From Desulfobacteraceae bacterium (lineage in GTDB: Bacteria; Desulfobacterota; Desulfobacteria; Desulfobacterales; Desulfobacteraceae): a stretch of DNA of 19,787 bases. The position numbers were made by a program, and so were the translations under genes. Shown one piece after another: positions 17,115 through 19,787 of the stretch (positions are counted from its first letter, which is position 1; each line of letters starts with the position of its first letter). The DNA lies in assembly GCA_003354055.1 (NCBI GenBank), contig PIVQ01000062.1:1-19787 (forward strand), in the 5' to 3' direction. The notes beneath the pieces are model-generated. The model was not told the origin of the DNA. It ran no database searches and was given only the letters and a program-made list of their open reading frames with translations.

Positions 17115-18242
17115 CTATAAAGCCTTCCTCTTTTCAAATGGGACAATAGTCCCTGGTCCCGCTAACCCTTTCTCAAGGGCTTCCCTGGTCGCCTCAAGCC
17201 CAAGGGATTTCAAATACCTGTTTGTTGTCGTTGGACTTTTATGCCTAAGTATCGATTGGATGACAGAAACATCATACCCTTTATGATACAAGATACTGGC
17301 TGTCAGATGCCTGATGCCATGAAATCCAAAAGGCTTCACACCAGCCTTTCTGCAGAGTTTTTTCATATAGTGCTGCCTATTTTTAAAAGGCAGCCCAAAG
17401 TAAGGCTCACAAAAAGGCGCTTCATCCAGGCATACAAAAACGTTAGACGTTTCTTTGATAGGCCGCTCCTGCCACCATCGCAATAAAGCTTTTCTCAACT
17501 CGGATGTCATCGGCAACCAGTCATATTCCATAGTCCCGTCTCTTCTCTTGCTGGTCCAGATGCGAATCTGACCGTTGCCGAAATCAATGTCTTCCCACGT
17601 CAGGTTAAAAACTTCTTTTCGACGTGCAGCAAGATGAAGATAAGCCAGCAACATTGTCTTATCCTGACCGCTATTAGCTTTGCTATATGCTTTCCAAAAA
17701 TCGTTCTCTGGTGGAACATATCTCGGGAAACGTTTTTCAGGGAATTTATCTACGGCCTTAAACGGATTCAGGCTTACCTGTGGAAATCCATCAATGTATT
17801 TTCGGCCCCATTCCCAACCGGCAGATAAATTCTTCCGATCTTTGTTTGCCCCATTACCGGAGCGGTTGGTTGCCTGCTTCATGAGATGTTTCATGGCCAC
17901 ACCGGGTGTCATAACATCCACACTATAATCGGCATCCAGACCAGAGGTATCATCCACATACTTGAAAAACCTGGCAAACACACTCTTTTTTTCTTTGTAT
18001 GTTTTGTCCCCAAAGTTGCTTTGGGCATAATCAAGATATTCTTCTGCCCAGTCAATTAGCGTCAAACAATCCATGACGGCTTGTTCTTTTTCCAACCTTT
18101 CTTTTTCCATTATTTCCCATTGCACAGCGTCTCGAAACGTCTGTTTTGAGCTGTCCGGAAATAGCTTCTCCTTTCTCTGACTGTTGACCATCACTGTGGC
18201 CCGCCATCTCTTCCTTCCTCTTTTCATTATTAAACTTGGCAT
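17115..18242 (-). CDS. int: tyrosine-type site-specific integrase (element integrase)
   Basis: 375 residues. The N-terminal part has a basic start (MKRGRKRWRATV) and a SAM-like DNA-binding region (about 60-150); the catalytic domain begins near 175. All catalytic residues are visible: Arg207 in ARRKE, Lys232 in TSKRR, His308 and Arg311 in FHGIRH, His334 in LRHKS and nucleophile Tyr343 in NRYLK. AAGGAG precedes the ATG at 18242 by 8 bp, a strong ribosome site that fixes the start. The gene ends 90 bp from tRNA-Glu and points toward it, so it is the best candidate for the enzyme that inserted the element there. Its first 191 bp overlap the HTH ORF in another frame. It looks intact and functional. 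Confidence 0.93.
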   Translation of the reverse strand: MPSLIMKRGRKRWRATVMVNSQRKEKLFPDSSKQTFRDAVQWEIMEKERLEKEQAVMDCLTLIDWAEEYLDYAQSNFGDKTYKEKKSVFARFFKYVDDTSGLDADYSVDVMTPGVAMKHLMKQATNRSGNGANKDRKNLSAGWEWGRKYIDGFPQVSLNPFKAVDKFPEKRFPRYVPPENDFWKAYSKANSGQDKTMLLAYLHLAARRKEVFNLTWEDIDFGNGQIRIWTSKRRDGTMEYDWLPMTSELRKALLRWWQERPIKETSNVFVCLDEAPFCEPYFGLPFKNRQHYMKKLCRKAGVKPFGFHGIRHLTASILYHKGYDVSVIQSILRHKSPTTTNRYLKSLGLEATREALEKGLAGPGTIVPFEKRKAL

Positions 18243-18417
18243 CGAGTTTTCTCCTTATAACCTTTTCAAAAAATCTATATTTTCCGGGAGAGACCTCGAT
18301 ACCACCCCAACGATCTGAATACTTTATCACAGTCCGTCGGTCAAGCCCGAAGAACTCAGCAAGTTCCTCGGGCTTTATTGCATGACCATATTTCTTTTCA
18401 AGCGAAGCACACAACAT
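18052..18417 (-). CDS. HTH protein (excisionase-like) overlapping the integrase start
   Basis: 121 residues. Residues 15-37 (KPEELAEFFGLDRRTVIKY region) form a clear helix-turn-helix, followed by a wing-like GGIEVSPGKYRFF (38-50), the layout of MerR/Xis-type small DNA-binding proteins. An RDF (excisionase) or integrase regulator is the natural guess. The first 58 residues are unique; residues 59-121, basic and hydrophilic, are encoded across the first 191 bp of the integrase gene in another frame. No stop occurs earlier, so the tail is either real overlapping coding or a tolerated run-on. The ATG at 18417 has no clear ribosome site and an in-frame stop lies just upstream. I am fairly sure of the HTH part and unsure of the tail. 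Confidence 0.65.
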   Translation of the reverse strand: MLCASLEKKYGHAIKPEELAEFFGLDRRTVIKYSDRWGGIEVSPGKYRFFEKVIRRKLDAKFNNEKRKEEMAGHSDGQQSEKGEAISGQLKTDVSRRCAMGNNGKRKVGKRTSRHGLFDAN

Positions 18418-18502
18418 AAGGCAATTAATTCATACTTTATCTATTAGGTCCACATATCCCAGATCAGTAAACAAATTCAGAGATTCCAACTTAATCGGAG
18501 AA

Positions 18503-19609
18503 TCAGTTATCCATTGAGCCCCGATTTTTTAGATGAGCTGGAGGATATCCATGCGATTTTGTTCTGATTAATTCTTTCTGGGATGCGTCGATATGTACAA
18601 TCCCTAACCCACCTCCTTTTCCGTATGATTTCAAACCGTAATGTTTGCGCATTCGAGTCGTCCGGTGCCCCATTGCCATGGCAATGTCAACTTTTGAAAA
18701 GCCAGCGTCTCTCAGATCCGAAGCGAACTGATGTCTCAGAGAATAGGCAGAAACTTTTTTTAATCCGAGGCGCTTTTGAGCTGTATACCGAATTCGATCG
18801 CCGAGCCTTTGGACAGCCCCAGCAGCGTTGGCACCAGGCAGGAAGAATGTATGGGATGTAACATTGAATCGCTCTAGTGCTCCTTTCAAGTAGCCGGCAA
18901 ATACATTCGTTTCAGGATCAAATCCAATTATTCTTACCTCATGACCTTTAGCATCGGAAACCTTAGCGCCTTGAATTTTGCATATCAAATGCCCGTTTTC
19001 ATCAATGGAAACTTGAATGCCATTTCCTAATTCTGAAGAGCGGCATCCGGTTAGAGCTAATATTAATGTTGCGGTTCGATATCTCTTTGGGACGTTCCTG
19101 CATATTGTAATTTTCCAGTTTGATGGCAAGCCAATAATGGATTTTCGCTTACCAATTCTCTGCTGCCGTCCTGGCTTTCGCCCTGGCCTACCTTGAGAGG
19201 CTTTTTTGGCACGAATTTCTTCTTCCGGATATAAAGACAGGTTGTTCTGCCAAGTCTCCACCTTTGGCGCTTCGCTTAAAACAGGATTCATTCGTTTTAA
19301 AATTTTGAACAATCTCACAGCTAAATTGTAATATTCTTCTGATGCGGTTTCTGCGTAAGCCTCTATGTGACCTTTAATCGAAAAAGCCAACCCATACTGT
19401 ACGGCGGACTTACATTTGTAATATGTTTTCTTTGAGATCATCTTGTCTGCTGCATAACGAACAAGGTCATACTCACAGTAGTTATAGATTCTGTTAAAAA
19501 TTTTACTATACTCTACCCGGGTATTTGGGTTCTTAGGGTAAGATCGATGTAGTTTAGAGATGTATAGCTCAATAGATGCTAAGTTCTTATAAATTTCTTG
19601 GGACGTCAT
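18503..19609 (-). CDS. second tyrosine recombinase / phage-type integrase-like protein
   Basis: 368 residues, unlike the first integrase outside the catalytic motifs. Arg190 lies in LTGCRSSEL, Lys216 in GAKVSDAKGH, Arg292 in AYSLRHQF, His315 in MGHRTTRM and nucleophile Tyr324 in KHYG. The usual first His of H-x-x-R is Tyr289 here. A very basic linker (about 134-157) separates the N-terminal domain from the catalytic domain, and the tail after Tyr324 is long (about 44 residues). GGAGGA sits 6 bp before the ATG, a near-perfect ribosome site. It may belong to the same element (dual-recombinase arrangement) or to a nested one. Two palindromes lie upstream and could be operators or recombinase sites. 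Confidence 0.85.
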   Translation of the reverse strand: MTSQEIYKNLASIELYISKLHRSYPKNPNTRVEYSKIFNRIYNYCEYDLVRYAADKMISKKTYYKCKSAVQYGLAFSIKGHIEAYAETASEEYYNLAVRLFKILKRMNPVLSEAPKVETWQNNLSLYPEEEIRAKKASQGRPGRKPGRQQRIGKRKSIIGLPSNWKITICRNVPKRYRTATLILALTGCRSSELGNGIQVSIDENGHLICKIQGAKVSDAKGHEVRIIGFDPETNVFAGYLKGALERFNVTSHTFFLPGANAAGAVQRLGDRIRYTAQKRLGLKKVSAYSLRHQFASDLRDAGFSKVDIAMAMGHRTTRMRKHYGLKSYGKGGGLGIVHIDASQKELIRTKSHGYPPAHLKNRGSMDN

Positions 19610-19635
19610 TTTTTTCCTCCATTATTATCAGAGCC

Positions 19636-19690
19636 CGCACATGTGCGTGCATCTAAAATTAATTTCGTTGATGAGAAACACTCTCATCAA
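19636..19690. promoter_or_regulatory. two palindromic sites upstream of the second recombinase
   Basis: CGCACATGTGCG (19636-19647) is a perfect 12-bp palindrome. TTGATGAGA (19668-19676) and TCTCATCAA (19682-19690) form a perfect 9-bp inverted repeat with a 5-nt spacer. They lie 27 to 81 bp before the start codon and no terminator-like T-run follows on the transcribed strand. Operator sites or recombinase binding sites are both possible. A weaker AAGATC direct repeat lies at 19732-19746. A TATACT -10-like box at 19781-19786 on the minus strand cannot be paired because the window ends. Confidence 0.45.
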
Positions 19691-19787
19691 ACATTAAAAC
19701 TCTGTTTTATATGGATTCATTTGTCCCTGATAAGATCGGGAAGATCTTTTGTGTACGCTTCAAATTTAGCGAACAACTATAGTATAT

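Larger units (their letters stand above)
17026..19787. mobile_element. end of an integrative element inserted at tRNA-Glu (continues past the window)
   Basis: Directly after the tRNA are direct repeats, a complete tyrosine integrase, an HTH ORF and a second tyrosine recombinase, all pointing back toward the tRNA. This is the standard arrangement of a genomic island or ICE at a tRNA 3' end. I found no second copy of the tRNA 3' end in the window, so the far attachment site and the cargo lie beyond 19787. The left boundary at 17026 is inferred from the tRNA end and could lie a few bases inside the tRNA. Confidence 0.7.

Noticed and set aside
17013..19787. Second copy of the tRNA-Glu 3' end (attR) inside the window
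   Set aside because: Reading the region by eye I found no matching stretch; the far end probably lies outside.

Overview
The window reads as chromosomal DNA of a Gram-negative, probably marine sulfate-reducing Desulfobacterota (a Desulfobacter/Desulfobacula-like Desulfobacteraceae). This is an inference from gene order and protein style: a ftsE-ftsX-envC-ctpA-yibQ-like cluster, a glnD-glnB-glnA cluster behind a sigma-54 promoter, a MoxR/CoxE-type pair and desulfobacterial-style integrases. No taxonomic marker was searched. Positions 1 to about 17025 look like a stable core; from 17026 to the right edge the window enters a mobile element integrated next to a tRNA-Glu gene.

Left part (1-6997). 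The 3' end of a forward gene (probable YkgJ-type cysteine-cluster protein) converges on a six-gene leftward operon: ftsE, ftsX, an EnvC-like LytM protein, an S41 C-terminal processing protease, a YibQ-like divergent polysaccharide deacetylase and a membrane 4Fe-4S protein. Overlaps or very short gaps, plus one well-formed promoter in front of ftsE, argue for co-transcription. The first five fit cell-division peptidoglycan remodelling: FtsEX is known to gate EnvC-type factors, and this LytM domain has lost catalytic residues as expected for an activator rather than an enzyme.

Middle (6998-16885). tatD runs rightward and ends inside a palindromic repeat; a leftward MoxR ATPase/VWA pair follows; then tatA with its own promoter and a textbook terminator. 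Next comes the nitrogen cluster. A sigma-54 -24/-12 element precedes glnD, which overlaps glnB (ATGA), followed by glnA. The residues modified in the classical cascade are present (GlnB Tyr51, GlnA Tyr398). A near-identical palindrome of about 103 bp occurs after tatD and after glnA, and a solo 23-bp arm sits at the glnB stop, so glnA is bracketed by inverted copies of that arm. An MltB-type lytic transglycosylase and a small PLDc_N membrane protein close this segment.

Right part (16906-19787). A tRNA-Glu(CTC) gene with promoter and terminator is followed by 13-bp-spaced direct repeats and three leftward genes: a tyrosine integrase with a complete catalytic set, an HTH (excisionase-like) ORF that overlaps it by 191 bp, and a second, unrelated-looking tyrosine recombinase. 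This is one end of an integrated element; its cargo and far attachment site lie outside the window. I saw no CRISPR array, rRNA, toxin-antitoxin pair or recognisable defence system. The most noteworthy items are the palindromic repeat family attached to gene ends, the sigma-54 control of the whole glnDBA cluster, the overlapping HTH/integrase frames, and a histone-like tail on the YibQ-type protein.
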